Shown one piece after another: positions 24,232 to 32,817 of a stretch of DNA of 64,000 nt (positions are counted from its first letter, which is position 1; every line of letters starts with the position of its first letter). Below the pieces are notes generated by a model that did not search any database, had not been told where the DNA came from, and saw nothing but the letters and a program-made list of their open reading frames with translations. Origin of the DNA: Naasia sp. SYSU D00057 (GTDB lineage Bacteria > Actinomycetota > Actinomycetes > Actinomycetales > Microbacteriaceae); the NCBI RefSeq assembly GCF_017916505.1, contig NZ_JAFMSZ010000001.1:1302001-1366000 (forward strand), written 5' to 3'. Made by a program: the position numbers and the translations under genes.

Positions 24232-25277
24232 CCAAGACCGACGCGCCGCCCATGACCCCCGGCGTGACCTCCCGACGAGGCTTCGCGTCGAGTGGCGCGG
24301 CCGCCCTCCGGGTGCGGTTCCTCGGCGTCGTCGTGTTCCTGGTCCTGCTGATCCTCGTCTTCAGTCTCCTCGCACCCCGTTTCTTCACGCTCGACAACGG
24401 ACGCAGCGTCCTCTTCACGGCCGCGATTCTGGCCATCGCGGCGGCCGGACAGACCCTGGTGGTGCTCACGGGCAACCTCGACCTCTCGGTCGGCTCCATC
24501 ATGGGGGTGTCCGCATACGTCGTGTTCGACATCGCGGGAGGGGCACCCGCGCTGCAGCCCCTCGTCGTCGTCCTCGCGATCGCGATCGGGGCGGTGCTCG
24601 GGTTCATCAACGGCTTCCTGGTCGCCGTGCTCGAGATCCCCTCGATCGTTGCGACGCTTGGAACGCTCTCGATCTACCGCGGTTTCGTATCGGTGTACGC
24701 GAATGCCCAGGAGGTCACCGTGGGCGAGCTGCCCCGGTTCATGCGCGACCTCGCGACCGCCATCTGGCTCGGCGTCCCCGCCTACGTGTGGCTCGCGCTC
24801 GTCGTCGTGATCCTCGTGGCGCTCGCCCTGCGCTTCCTTCCCTGGGGCCGCAAGATCTACGCCTACGGCTCCAATCCGAAGGCGGCCCGCTTCTTCGGCC
24901 TCAACAATGCGGCCATCGTCCTCGGCGCCTATGTCGGCGCCGGCATCATCGCCGCGCTCGCCGGCCTGCTCCTCGGCGCCCAGGTGGGGAACATCAACTC
25001 CCTGCTCGCGAGCGGCATCGAGCTGCAGGTGCTCGCCGCGGTTGTCATCGGCGGGGTCAGCATCTGGGGCGGCTCGGGAAGCGTCTACGGGGCGGCGATC
25101 GGCGCCATCGTGCTGGCCACGATCAACAACGGGCTGGTCCTCCTCCAGGTCCAGGAGTTCTACCGGCTCCTCATCCAGGGGGCGGCGATCATCGCGGCCG
25201 TCGCCGTCGACGCGGTCGTGCAACGACGGGTCCTCGGTGCGACATCGCGCCGGCGAGTCATGGAGGTGACCGCGTGA
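24228..25277 (+). CDS. CUT2 sugar ABC importer permease 1 (RhaP-like)
   Basis: 349 aa with about 9-10 hydrophobic helices. The BPD_transp_2 signature is visible: VLTGNLDLSVGSIMG, INGFLVAVLEIPSIVATLGTL, and GGVSIWGGSGSVYGA near the end. The N-terminal 30 residues are cytoplasmic and basic. GTG start overlaps the ATPase stop by 4 bp, and its own stop overlaps the next GTG by 4 bp, so the three are translationally coupled. It forms a heteromeric channel with the second permease. Confidence 0.92.
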   Translation: MTKTDAPPMTPGVTSRRGFASSGAAALRVRFLGVVVFLVLLILVFSLLAPRFFTLDNGRSVLFTAAILAIAAAGQTLVVLTGNLDLSVGSIMGVSAYVVFDIAGGAPALQPLVVVLAIAIGAVLGFINGFLVAVLEIPSIVATLGTLSIYRGFVSVYANAQEVTVGELPRFMRDLATAIWLGVPAYVWLALVVVILVALALRFLPWGRKIYAYGSNPKAARFFGLNNAAIVLGAYVGAGIIAALAGLLLGAQVGNINSLLASGIELQVLAAVVIGGVSIWGGSGSVYGAAIGAIVLATINNGLVLLQVQEFYRLLIQGAAIIAAVAVDAVVQRRVLGATSRRRVMEVTA

Positions 25278-26278
25278 AGCAGTTCATCCGCTCCTACGCC
25301 TGGGAGGGCACGCTCGTCGTCCTCATCGTCCTGGCCGCGATCTGGTCGAGCACGCTGTCTCCCTACTTCCTGAACTCGGTCAACCTGCTCAACTCGGCGG
25401 CGTTCTTCGTCATCTTCGCACTGATGGCCTTCGGGCTCTTTCCGATCGTGGTCCAGGGCGAGATCGACATCTCGCTCGCGTCGACGCTCGCGGTCGGAGC
25501 CGTGCTCCTCGCGAACCTCTCGGTCGCCGGGATCCCGCTCGTGGCGGGCCTGCTCATCACGCTCCTCGTGTGCGCCCTTCTCGGGGCCATCAACGGGATC
25601 CTCGTCGCCGTCGCCGGCCTCCCCTCGCTCGCGGTGACGCTGGGGACATTGGGGGCGTACCGCGGAATCGCCTACATCCTGGCCGGCGATGCCGGAATCA
25701 CAGGGCTGACTCCGGAGTACACGCAACTGGGCTCCACGTGGGTCGGAGCCGTTCCGGCGACGGTCGTCCTCGCCCTCGTGGTCGCGGCGGGCTTCGGGGT
25801 GCTGATGGGCTTCACCCGCTTCGGCCGAGCGAGCTATGCGATCGGGAACAGCGCGAAGGCGTCCCGCATGGGCGGCATCGCCGTGATCCGCAACCGGGTG
25901 ATCGCCTACGCACTCGCCGGAGCGATGTCGGGTCTCGCCGGCCTCGTCTGGGTGAGCCAGTACCAGTCGGCGCGCGGAGACAACGCCGACGGCAGCATCC
26001 TGTTCGTCATAACGGCGGTGGTGCTCGGCGGCGTCTCGATCAAGGGCGGAAGCGGCCGCGCGCTGGGCGTGCTGCTGAGCCTCGTCCTGCTGGGCACGCT
26101 GCAGACCGGCATGAAGCTCGCAAATGTCCCAGGGACCAGTCAGACCCTCGTGGTGGGTCTGCTCCTCGTGGCGAGCATCGGCCTCCCCCGTGCCTACCAG
26201 CTGATCCGCGCGCGGATCGCTGCACACCGACCTGCACACGCGAGAACCGCAGCACTGGAGGACGCCACACCGGCATGA
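25274..26278 (+). CDS. CUT2 sugar ABC importer permease 2 (RhaQ-like)
   Basis: 334 aa from GTG at 25274. Hydrophobic helices and family motifs are clear: VVQGEIDISLASTLAVG, NGILVAVAGLPSLAVTLGTL and VLGGVSIKGGSGRALG. The C-terminus is a basic cytoplasmic tail. It partners the 24228 permease. A 6-bp-stem hairpin (26309-26323) lies in the 71-bp gap before the binding-protein gene and may set the ratio of binding protein to membrane proteins. Confidence 0.92.
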   Translation: MKQFIRSYAWEGTLVVLIVLAAIWSSTLSPYFLNSVNLLNSAAFFVIFALMAFGLFPIVVQGEIDISLASTLAVGAVLLANLSVAGIPLVAGLLITLLVCALLGAINGILVAVAGLPSLAVTLGTLGAYRGIAYILAGDAGITGLTPEYTQLGSTWVGAVPATVVLALVVAAGFGVLMGFTRFGRASYAIGNSAKASRMGGIAVIRNRVIAYALAGAMSGLAGLVWVSQYQSARGDNADGSILFVITAVVLGGVSIKGGSGRALGVLLSLVLLGTLQTGMKLANVPGTSQTLVVGLLLVASIGLPRAYQLIRARIAAHRPAHARTAALEDATPA

Positions 26279-26349
26279 ATCCCGTCTCTCGCACCCGTAG
26301 GGCCCCACGGGCGACGGTCGCCCGCATCCACCGATCCGAAAGGAAGAGC

Positions 26350-27405
26350 ATGTCCTCCATCACTCGACGAGGAAGTCGAATCTGGAAGGGAGCCGCGGCG
26401 CTCGTCGCCGGGGCACTCCTTCTCACCGCCTGCTCCAGCACGCCTCCCAGCGCGGGCGGGGACGACGCCGCCGCCGGTGGCGAAGACGTGAAGATCTTCA
26501 TGGCACCCAAGTTCACCGGCCTCGCCTACTTCGAGGTGGCGCGGGAGGGCGGCGAGCAGGCGGGAGAGGACCTCGGCTTCACCTTCGACTACATCGGCTC
26601 CGACAAGCCGGACGCCACGGAGCAGATCGCGACTCTCACGAACGCGATCCCGCAGGCACCCAGCGCGCTCGTTGTCAGCGCCATCGACGGTGACGCCGTC
26701 GCGCCGGCTCTCAAGCAGGCGCGCCAGCAGGGCATCAAGGTCGTCACGTACGACGCGGACGCGGCAGTCGATGCCCGTGACCTGTTCGTCAATCAGCTGA
26801 GCTACGAGCTCGCGGCACAGACGATGCTCGACGCCGCGCTGCTCAACTCCCCCGAGGGCGGGCAGGTGGCATTCATCTCGGCGTCACCCAGCGCTCCGAA
26901 TCACACCGCGCACGTCCAGATCATGAAGGAGCTCATCGATACCGACCCGAAGTACTCCTCGTTCAGCTACATCGACACCGTCCAGTTCGCCGGTGACGAC
27001 GCGCAGAAGAGCCAGGACATCGCGCTCAACCTGATCCAGGCGAACCCCGACCTGAAGGTGATCATCTCCTCGTCCGCTGTCTCGGCGCCGGCCGCGCAGC
27101 AGGCCATCATCAACGCCGGCCTGCAGGGCAAGGTGTTCGCGACCGGCTTCGCCCTGCCCAGCTCGGTGAAGGACTTCATCGAGTCCGGCGCATCCGCGGC
27201 GTTCGCTCTGTGGGACCCGGCCGAGCTCGGCTATGTCGCGTCCGTGGCGGCCTACCAGCTGGCCACCGGCGAGATCAAGGGCGAGGAAGGCGAGACGATC
27301 GACGCCGGCGACGCCGGCACCTACACGATCGGTAAGGACGGGGAGATCCTCTACGACAAGCCGCTCATGTTCACCGCGGAGAACATCGGCGACTACGACT
27401 TCTAG
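26350..27405 (+). CDS. CUT2 sugar ABC importer substrate-binding lipoprotein (RhaS-like)
   Basis: 351 aa. A lipoprotein signal ends at LLTACSS with Cys 28 as the lipidated residue. A Gly/Ala/Asp linker precedes a type I periplasmic-binding fold (VKIFMAPKFTGLAYFEVAREGGEQAG). The opening and the segments YIGSDKPDATEQIATL and ISASPSAPNHTAHVQIMKEL resemble rhamnose-binding RhaS rather than ribose RbsB. ATG at 26350 has AAAGGAAG upstream. It captures the sugar outside the membrane and hands it to the two permeases. A long hairpin terminator follows. Confidence 0.9.
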   Translation: MSSITRRGSRIWKGAAALVAGALLLTACSSTPPSAGGDDAAAGGEDVKIFMAPKFTGLAYFEVAREGGEQAGEDLGFTFDYIGSDKPDATEQIATLTNAIPQAPSALVVSAIDGDAVAPALKQARQQGIKVVTYDADAAVDARDLFVNQLSYELAAQTMLDAALLNSPEGGQVAFISASPSAPNHTAHVQIMKELIDTDPKYSSFSYIDTVQFAGDDAQKSQDIALNLIQANPDLKVIISSSAVSAPAAQQAIINAGLQGKVFATGFALPSSVKDFIESGASAAFALWDPAELGYVASVAAYQLATGEIKGEEGETIDAGDAGTYTIGKDGEILYDKPLMFTAENIGDYDF

Positions 27406-27421
27406 TCCGATCGCACACAAG

Positions 27422-27460
27422 AAGAAGGGGGGAGCCGGCGGAGCCGGCTCCCCCCTTCTT
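27422..27460. terminator. Bidirectional terminator between convergent sugar operons
   Basis: An 18-bp perfect stem (27422-27439 with 27443-27460) closes a GGA loop. The arms end in AAGAA and TTCTT, so it can work for the importer operon and for the convergent kinase operon. Confidence 0.88.
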
Positions 27461-27511
27461 GCGTGCCCCGACAGGGCGTCGGACGACGGACTGTCGGCAG
27501 CTCGGGTGGCC

Positions 27512-28921
27512 TCAGCGCGGGAAGTAGCGCCGGAGACTCTGCGTGCGGCCCACCAGGTCCCGCAGATCGGCGAGCGCGCCGGACAGCTCCCCCGCTGCTC
27601 GCGCCTGTACGAGGACGTTGCCGATCGACGTCGCCTCGACAGGCCCCGCCACCACCGGCAGCCCGGTTCGATCGGCGACTGACTGACAGAGCAGGGGAAT
27701 CTGAGCGCCGCCGCCGACGATGTGCACCGAGTCGACCGCGAACCCGCTCAGCCTGGAGGCGGTCGCGACCGCGCGGGCATACGCGTGGGCCAGACTGACG
27801 AGGATGCTGCGGACGGTCGCCACCTCTCCACTGGGCGGGGCGATTCCGTGCTCGACGCACCAGTCGGCAATCCTGCGCGGCATGTCGCCCGGCGGCAGGA
27901 ACCGGGGGTCCTCGGAGTCGAACACCACCGGCTCCCCATCCGCCGCCTCCGCCGCCGCGGCCAGTGCCGCCAAGTCGACGGAACGGCCGTTCCGCTCCCA
28001 CCGGCGCTTCGTCTCATTGAGGAGCCACAGCCCGTTGACGTTGCGCAGGAACCGGACGGTGCCGTCGACGCCGAGCTCGTTCGTGAAGTTCTCCTCGCGG
28101 ACCGCCGGCGTCCGCACCGGACCGACGAGCTCGAGCCCGACGAGCGCCCACGTTCCGCTCGAGATGTAGGCGAAGCGGGACCCGGTCGCAGGGACGGCAG
28201 CGACGGCTGAGGCGGTGTCATGAGAGGCCACGGCTCGGATCCGGACGGGACCGATTCCGTAGGCCTCCCGCACGTCGGGCGCGATCTCGCCGATGAGAGT
28301 CCCCGGCTCGGTGAGACCAGGCTCGAAGGCGAAGGGGATGTCGAGCCGCCGGAAGAGGTCCGCGCTCCAGCCGCCGGTGCCGATGTCGACGAGTCCCGTC
28401 GTCGACGCGTTGGTGCGCTCCGCGCCCCTCACTCCCGTCAGCTCGAAGGCGAGAAGGTCGGGGATCATCAGCACGCTGTCACCCTCCCGGAGCCAGCCCG
28501 TCCTGGCGTCGTCGAAGAGCTGATACAGGGTGTTGAACGGCAGATGCTGAAGGCCGTTGATCGCGAAGAGTTCATCGGCCGTCACCCGGTCCTGCGCAGC
28601 CGCGACGGCACGGGCATTCCGCTCGTCGCGGTAGTGCCTCGGCATCCCGAGCAGGCGACCCTGCCGGACGATGCCGTAGTCCACCGCCCAGGAGTCGATG
28701 CCCGCGCTGGCGAGCGGCCCCGGAAGTGCCGCGGCGGCGATGCCCTCGCCGACGTTGCGGGCGAGCTCGCCGAAGCTCCAATGGAGACCCTCGACCGTGC
28801 GGACAGGCAGGTTCGGGAACCGGACGACCGTCTCGAGACGAAGGACATCCCTGCTCACGGTCCCGCGGACAACCCGGCCGCTACTGGCGCCGAGGTCGAC
28901 TGCGGCGACCGAGATCGTCAT
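27512..28921 (-). CDS. rhaB: Rhamnulokinase-like FGGY sugar kinase
   Basis: 469 aa. FGGY motifs read VAAVDLGASSGRVV at the N-terminus, IDSWAVDYGIV, then FAYISSGTWALVGLE and VHIVGGGAQIPLLCQ. DLGASSGR and SSGTWALVG are typical of rhamnulokinases, which phosphorylate L-rhamnulose at C1. Close relatives also accept L-fuculose or other L-ketoses. It is the last gene of the operon epimerase-aldolase/dehydrogenase-kinase, 6 bp after the aldolase stop. The substrate is not proven, because no rhamnose isomerase is present in the window. Confidence 0.85.
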   Translation of the reverse strand: MTISVAAVDLGASSGRVVRGTVSRDVLRLETVVRFPNLPVRTVEGLHWSFGELARNVGEGIAAAALPGPLASAGIDSWAVDYGIVRQGRLLGMPRHYRDERNARAVAAAQDRVTADELFAINGLQHLPFNTLYQLFDDARTGWLREGDSVLMIPDLLAFELTGVRGAERTNASTTGLVDIGTGGWSADLFRRLDIPFAFEPGLTEPGTLIGEIAPDVREAYGIGPVRIRAVASHDTASAVAAVPATGSRFAYISSGTWALVGLELVGPVRTPAVREENFTNELGVDGTVRFLRNVNGLWLLNETKRRWERNGRSVDLAALAAAAEAADGEPVVFDSEDPRFLPPGDMPRRIADWCVEHGIAPPSGEVATVRSILVSLAHAYARAVATASRLSGFAVDSVHIVGGGAQIPLLCQSVADRTGLPVVAGPVEATSIGNVLVQARAAGELSGALADLRDLVGRTQSLRRYFPR

Positions 28922-28927
28922 CGCCGA

Positions 28928-30997
28928 CTACCGGAGGAAGGCCGCGGCGACACCCGAGTCGACGGGCACGTGCAGGCCCGTGGTCTGACCGAGATCGGCG
29001 CTCGCGAGCACGGCTACGGCTGCGGCGACGTCCTCGGGGATCACCTCTTTGCCGAGGAGGGTGCGCTTCGCGTAGTAGGCCCCCAGCTCCGACTCGGGGA
29101 CGCCGTAGACCGCGGCCCGGCTCGCTCCCCATCCGCCCGAGAAGATCCCGGAGCCTCGCACGACCCCGTCCGGGTTGATGCCGTTCACGCGGATGCGGTG
29201 GGCGCCGAGCTCGGCGGCGAGCAGCCGGACCTGGTGCGCCTGGTCGGCCTTGGCGGCCGAGTAGGCGACGTTGTTGGGCCCCGGGAAGATCGAGTTCTTG
29301 GAGGAGATGTAGATGATGTCCCCGCCCATCCTCTGAGGGATCATCACGCGGGCGGCCTCGCGGGAGACGAGGAAGGAGCCGAGCGCCATGACGTCGTGCA
29401 GCAGGTTCCAGTCGTCGACGGTCGTGTCGGTGAGCGACTTCGCGACGGTGAGCCCGGCGTTGTTCACCACGAGGTCGACGCCGCCGAAGGCGAGCACCGC
29501 CTCCTGGAGGAGCTCACGCACCGCCTCCTCGTCGCGCACATCGGCCGGCAACGCGACCGCGACGTCGGTGGCGCGGAGGACACCGGCCGCTTCCGCGATC
29601 TCGTCGGCGACGGCGCGAGCGTTGTCGAGATTGACGTCGGCGAGCACGACGCAGGCGCCCTCCGCGGCGAGACGCTGGGCGATCGCCTTGCCGATGCCGC
29701 TCCCGGCCCCGGTCACGAGCGCGATCCGAGTGGCGTGGCGCTTCGGCTTCGGCATGCGCTGCAGCTTCGCTTCCTCCAGGGCCCAGTACTCGATCCGGAA
29801 CTTCTCAGCCTCCGGGATAGGCGCGTACGACGAGAGCGCTTCGGCGCCGCGCATGGCGTTGATCGCGTTGACGAAGTACTCGCCCGCGACACGGGCCGTG
29901 AGCTTGTCGCGCCCGAAGCTGAACATGCCGATCCCCGGCACCAGCACGATCGCCGGGTCGGCGCCGCGCATAGGGGGCGAGTCGGGCGCCGCGTTCCGCT
30001 CGTAGTAGGCCCGATACTCCTCGCGGTACTGCTCGTGGAGCTCTGCGAGCCGGGCCAGGACGTCCTCGAGGGCGGCGTCCGGGCGGAGGTCGAGCGCCAG
30101 CGGCTTGACCTTCGTCCGGAGAAAGTGGTCGGGGCAGCTCGTGCCGAGATCGGCGAGCCGCTGGTACTGGGCGCGAGCCATGAAGTCCAGCACGCGCTCG
30201 TCGTCGATGTAGTGGCCGACAGTCGGCGAGTCCGTCGACGCCATACCGCGCAGCGTAGGCAGCAGCTCGGCAGCCCGCCGCCGGCGCTCCGGTGCGTCGA
30301 GCGGCCTCATGCCGTCGACGAGCGGGCCGAACGGCTCCGCCTCCCCCTGCTCGGCGATGTACCGCTCGGCGGTCTCGATGATCTCCCGCGAGCGTGCTTC
30401 GCACTCCTCGCTCGTGTCGCCCCACGCGGTGATGCCATGTCCGCCGAGGATGCAGCCGATCGCCTGCGGGTTCTTCGCTTTGATCTCCGCGATGTCGAGA
30501 CCCAGCTGGAAGCCGGGCCGACGCCACGGCACCCAGACAACCCGGTCACCGAAGACGGCGCGGGTCAGCTCGGGGCCGTCGGCCGCGGTCGCGATCGCGA
30601 TCCCCGAGTCTGGGTGGAGATGATCGACGTGCGCCGCGTCAACGAGGACGTGCATCGACGTGTCGATCGAGGGGGCGGCGCCTCCCTTGCCGTGGAGGCA
30701 GTACTCGAAGGCTGAGACCATCTCGTCCTCGTGCTCCGGTCCGCGGTACACGTCGCGCAGCCCGAGGACGCGGTCTCGACGCAGCACGGCGAGTCCCCCG
30801 CGGCTCAGCGTCGCAAGGTCGCCTCCGGATCCCTTGACCCAGACGAGGTCGATCGGTTTGCCGCTCGCAGGGTCGAGGTCCGTCCCCTTGGCGGAGGTGT
30901 TGCCGCCGCCGTAGTTCGTGAACCGCGGGTCGGCGCCGAGCGTCCGGCTGCGCTGGACGAGTTCATCGGCGGGCGTGGTGGACGTGGTGGCAGGCAT
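28928..30997 (-). CDS. Bifunctional rhamnulose-1-P aldolase / short-chain alcohol dehydrogenase
   Basis: 689 aa from ATG at 30995-30997. The N-terminal class II aldolase domain (about residues 1-400) carries FTNYGGGNTSAKG, the metal-site segment HVDHLHPDSG and GGHGITAWGD. The C-terminal SDR domain (about 425-689) has VTGAGSGIGKAIA, VNNAGLTVAKS, a catalytic Ser in IIYISSKNS and YSAAKADQ as YxxxK. In known fusions the aldolase gives DHAP plus L-lactaldehyde, and the dehydrogenase oxidises the lactaldehyde to L-lactate. It is the middle gene of the operon, 6 bp from the kinase and 55 bp from the epimerase gene. Confidence 0.92.
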   Translation of the reverse strand: MPATTSTTPADELVQRSRTLGADPRFTNYGGGNTSAKGTDLDPASGKPIDLVWVKGSGGDLATLSRGGLAVLRRDRVLGLRDVYRGPEHEDEMVSAFEYCLHGKGGAAPSIDTSMHVLVDAAHVDHLHPDSGIAIATAADGPELTRAVFGDRVVWVPWRRPGFQLGLDIAEIKAKNPQAIGCILGGHGITAWGDTSEECEARSREIIETAERYIAEQGEAEPFGPLVDGMRPLDAPERRRRAAELLPTLRGMASTDSPTVGHYIDDERVLDFMARAQYQRLADLGTSCPDHFLRTKVKPLALDLRPDAALEDVLARLAELHEQYREEYRAYYERNAAPDSPPMRGADPAIVLVPGIGMFSFGRDKLTARVAGEYFVNAINAMRGAEALSSYAPIPEAEKFRIEYWALEEAKLQRMPKPKRHATRIALVTGAGSGIGKAIAQRLAAEGACVVLADVNLDNARAVADEIAEAAGVLRATDVAVALPADVRDEEAVRELLQEAVLAFGGVDLVVNNAGLTVAKSLTDTTVDDWNLLHDVMALGSFLVSREAARVMIPQRMGGDIIYISSKNSIFPGPNNVAYSAAKADQAHQVRLLAAELGAHRIRVNGINPDGVVRGSGIFSGGWGASRAAVYGVPESELGAYYAKRTLLGKEVIPEDVAAAVAVLASADLGQTTGLHVPVDSGVAAAFLR

Positions 30998-31052
30998 GCG
31001 GAGGCACCTCGGATCGGGGAGGGAAGCGGAGATCGGGGAAGGAGGGGAAGGA

Positions 31053-31943
31053 TCAGTGGTGGCGCTGCGAGGCCACCGCACGCAGCTGCGCGTCGATGAA
31101 GGAGCGGGCCTGGGTGGCGAGGTCCATGCTGTCGTCCCAGAGATCGCGCCAGATCGCGAGCGTGTGGGAGAGCTCCGGCATGACGACCTTGGACGAGAAG
31201 CTTTCGAAGGTGATCGGTCCCGAGTAGTCGATGGCTCCGAGCCCGCGGAAGAGCCCTGCGAAGTCCACGCTCCCACTGCCCAGATAGCCGCGGTGGCTCT
31301 CGCCGATGTGGACGTAGCCCAGGAGGTCGCCGCACTCGAGGACGGCGGCGTAGTTGTCGACCTCCTCGATGTTCATGTGGTAGGTGTCCAAGTGGATGAC
31401 GAGGTTCGGCCGGTCCACCTCGCGCACGTACTCGACGGCCTGCCGAGCCGTGTTGAGGAGATTCGACTCGTACCGGTTGACGATCTCGAGCCCGATCGTG
31501 ATGCCGGAGTCTGCGGCGGCGTCGCAGAAGCGGCGCACCGCGCCGATCGAGTTCGCCCTTCCCCGCTCCGTCACCGGCTGCGCGTACTTACTCAAAGCGC
31601 CGAACAGCACCCCGCCGAGGTAGACGAGTCCGACCTTCTCGGCGACATGGAGCGCATCCGCCAGGACCGCCTCGCCGGCCTTCACCCGCTCCTCGTCCTC
31701 GCTGCTCACGTCCGTGTCGAGAGAGAGACCGAGCGAAGCGCTGGCCTGCACCTCGTACTCGTCGAGCAGACGGCGCGTCAAGGCGGCGTCGACCCCACGC
31801 GGGTTCATGAAGAGGATCTCGATGAGGTCGTAGCCGGCGCGCTTGGTCGACTCGATGGAGTAGCGGGCCTCCTCCGGCGACCATCCGCCGGCCCAGACGA
31901 GACCGTGTGCGCCGATGAGGTTCGTGTAGGCCGTCTCCGACAT
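31053..31943 (-). CDS. D-tagatose/D-psicose 3-epimerase-family ketose epimerase
   Basis: 296 aa, TIM barrel. The metal quartet of the D-tagatose 3-epimerase family is recognisable as E153 (GLEIVNRYE), D186 (HLDTYHMNIEE), H212 (YVHIGESHRG) and E247 (ITFESF). These align by eye with the Pseudomonas cichorii enzyme. Length also fits (about 290 aa), whereas rhamnose isomerases are above 400 aa. It is the first gene of the catabolic operon, behind a TTGACA/TAGCCT promoter with two SorC-type operators. It probably interconverts ketoses at C3 before phosphorylation. Confidence 0.85.
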   Translation of the reverse strand: MSETAYTNLIGAHGLVWAGGWSPEEARYSIESTKRAGYDLIEILFMNPRGVDAALTRRLLDEYEVQASASLGLSLDTDVSSEDEERVKAGEAVLADALHVAEKVGLVYLGGVLFGALSKYAQPVTERGRANSIGAVRRFCDAAADSGITIGLEIVNRYESNLLNTARQAVEYVREVDRPNLVIHLDTYHMNIEEVDNYAAVLECGDLLGYVHIGESHRGYLGSGSVDFAGLFRGLGAIDYSGPITFESFSSKVVMPELSHTLAIWRDLWDDSMDLATQARSFIDAQLRAVASQRHH

Positions 31944-31997
31944 GGGTTGAGCGCCACCTTTCCGCGTCGTCGATGACGCTTGCCGTTTCCTCGATCG

Positions 31998-32026
31998 AGG
32001 CTAGGGGTCCTGCGGGCCGCTGTCAA
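31998..32026 (-). promoter_or_regulatory. Promoter of the epimerase-aldolase-kinase operon
   Basis: On the reverse strand a consensus -35 TTGACA (32021-32026), a 17-bp spacer and -10 TAGCCT (31998-32003) precede the ATG at 31943 by about 50 bp. The operator at 32024-32037 overlaps the -35. Confidence 0.7.
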
Positions 32027-32056
32027 ACATATGCTCAACACGTGAACATCTGTTCA
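32024..32056. promoter_or_regulatory. SorC-type tandem operators O3a/O3b
   Basis: CAAACA-TA-TGCTCA (32024-32037) and the perfect palindrome TGAACA-TC-TGTTCA (32043-32056) start 19 bp apart. This is the same spacing as at 22562-22594. They sit on and just upstream of the -35 box. Confidence 0.7.
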
Positions 32057-32452
32057 TTGCTCGATCTGCCTAACCCAAGTCGAAGCCTGCGTGCGTCCGA
32101 GGTGAGTCGCAGCAATGGGTCGATGCGCTGGCATCCTCAAGTGAGGCGACCACACCCGCGACGTGCGCGCAGAAACAGGTCTAGCCGACCGGCCGGAGGA
32201 TGCCGCCCGCTTGCAGTCGACATTCCGGCGGCGTATGCCGGGCGCTGCCCCTGTTCACGCGCAGAAGCTGCTCGCTGCGCATCGCAGGAAGCGTCCATGG
32301 CGTCAGCCGGCATGGGATGCCCTGAGCTTGGAGATCGAGACACCGACCGCGCACGCAGAGTGCACGGGTGCATCTGGTCCCCCACCCTCAGACGGGCGCT
32401 AGCAGACTCAGGCGAGGAAGGACGCTGACGCGGAATCCTGCGGAAAACAGTG
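32057..32452. other. Non-coding stretch between the sugar island and tRNA-Gln
   Basis: No frame here shows convincing codon use or a recognisable domain. I see no integrase fragment and no attachment-site repeat of the tRNA. It may be a remnant at the edge of an acquired block, but that is speculation. Confidence 0.4.
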
Positions 32453-32524
32453 CTGGGGTACCTGGACTCGAACCAAGAACAACTGAACCAGAATCAGCCG
32501 TGTTGCCAATTACACCATACCCCA
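32453..32524 (-). tRNA. tRNA-Gln (anticodon CTG)
   Basis: The reverse strand folds into a 72-nt cloverleaf. Acceptor TGGGGTA pairs with TACCCCA, followed by discriminator G. The D stem is GTGT/ACAC. The anticodon stem GCTGA/TCAGT closes the loop TTCTGGT with anticodon CTG. The T arm loop is TTCGAGT. CCA is not encoded in full. The anticodon reads the Gln codon CAG, the major Gln codon in GC-rich genomes. Confidence 0.93.
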
Positions 32525-32683
32525 ACGGGGGCGCCGCGAAGCGGACTCCCGGGCGGTCCCGGGCGAGGCCCGGACAACCGACATACGACTCTACCCCATG
32601 CGAGACGTTCCCGCTGACGGCCCTCGGCTCCCGCCTGCCGACGGGCCGCTTTCGAAAACGGTGTCGAAACCGGCACAGGGTCC

Positions 32684-32712
32684 TTTGCCTCGCGCCCCGT
32701 GGCTGTTAGCGT
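32684..32712 (+). promoter_or_regulatory. Promoter of the CUT1 importer
   Basis: -35 TTTGCC (32684-32689), 17-bp spacer, -10 TTAGCG (32707-32712). The -10 context TGTTAGCGTG is identical to that of the CUT2 promoter at 22611-22620. Confidence 0.5.
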
Positions 32713-32738
32713 GACACCCGCGACGCTGCTTCACGTTT

Positions 32739-32763
32739 GAGCGAAACAAACGGGAGCAAATCC
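32739..32763. promoter_or_regulatory. Shared motif, CUT1 copy (TGAGCG...GCAAATC)
   Basis: TGAGCG-AAAC, about 8 bp, then GCAAATC lies just downstream of the predicted transcription start. A near-copy stands upstream of the GH5 operon at 39766-39789. It is a candidate site for the SorC regulator at 36085. Confidence 0.45.
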
Positions 32764-32817
32764 GGCGCCGCACTTGCACCCTCCAGCAATCCTCGATGAC
32801 GAGAAAGGGACCAAGCA

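Noticed and set aside
28220-30715. 831-codon open frame on the forward strand
   Set aside because: It is antisense to the kinase and the aldolase/dehydrogenase, both of which have clear family motifs; long antisense frames are common at this GC content.
32137-32385. 82-codon reverse-strand frame in the gap before tRNA-Gln
   Set aside because: Composition is unlike the neighbours, it has no ribosome-binding site and no recognisable motif.
32453-32524. tRNA-Gln considered as an integration site for the flanking sugar islands
   Set aside because: No integrase gene and no second copy of the tRNA 3' end is visible in the window.
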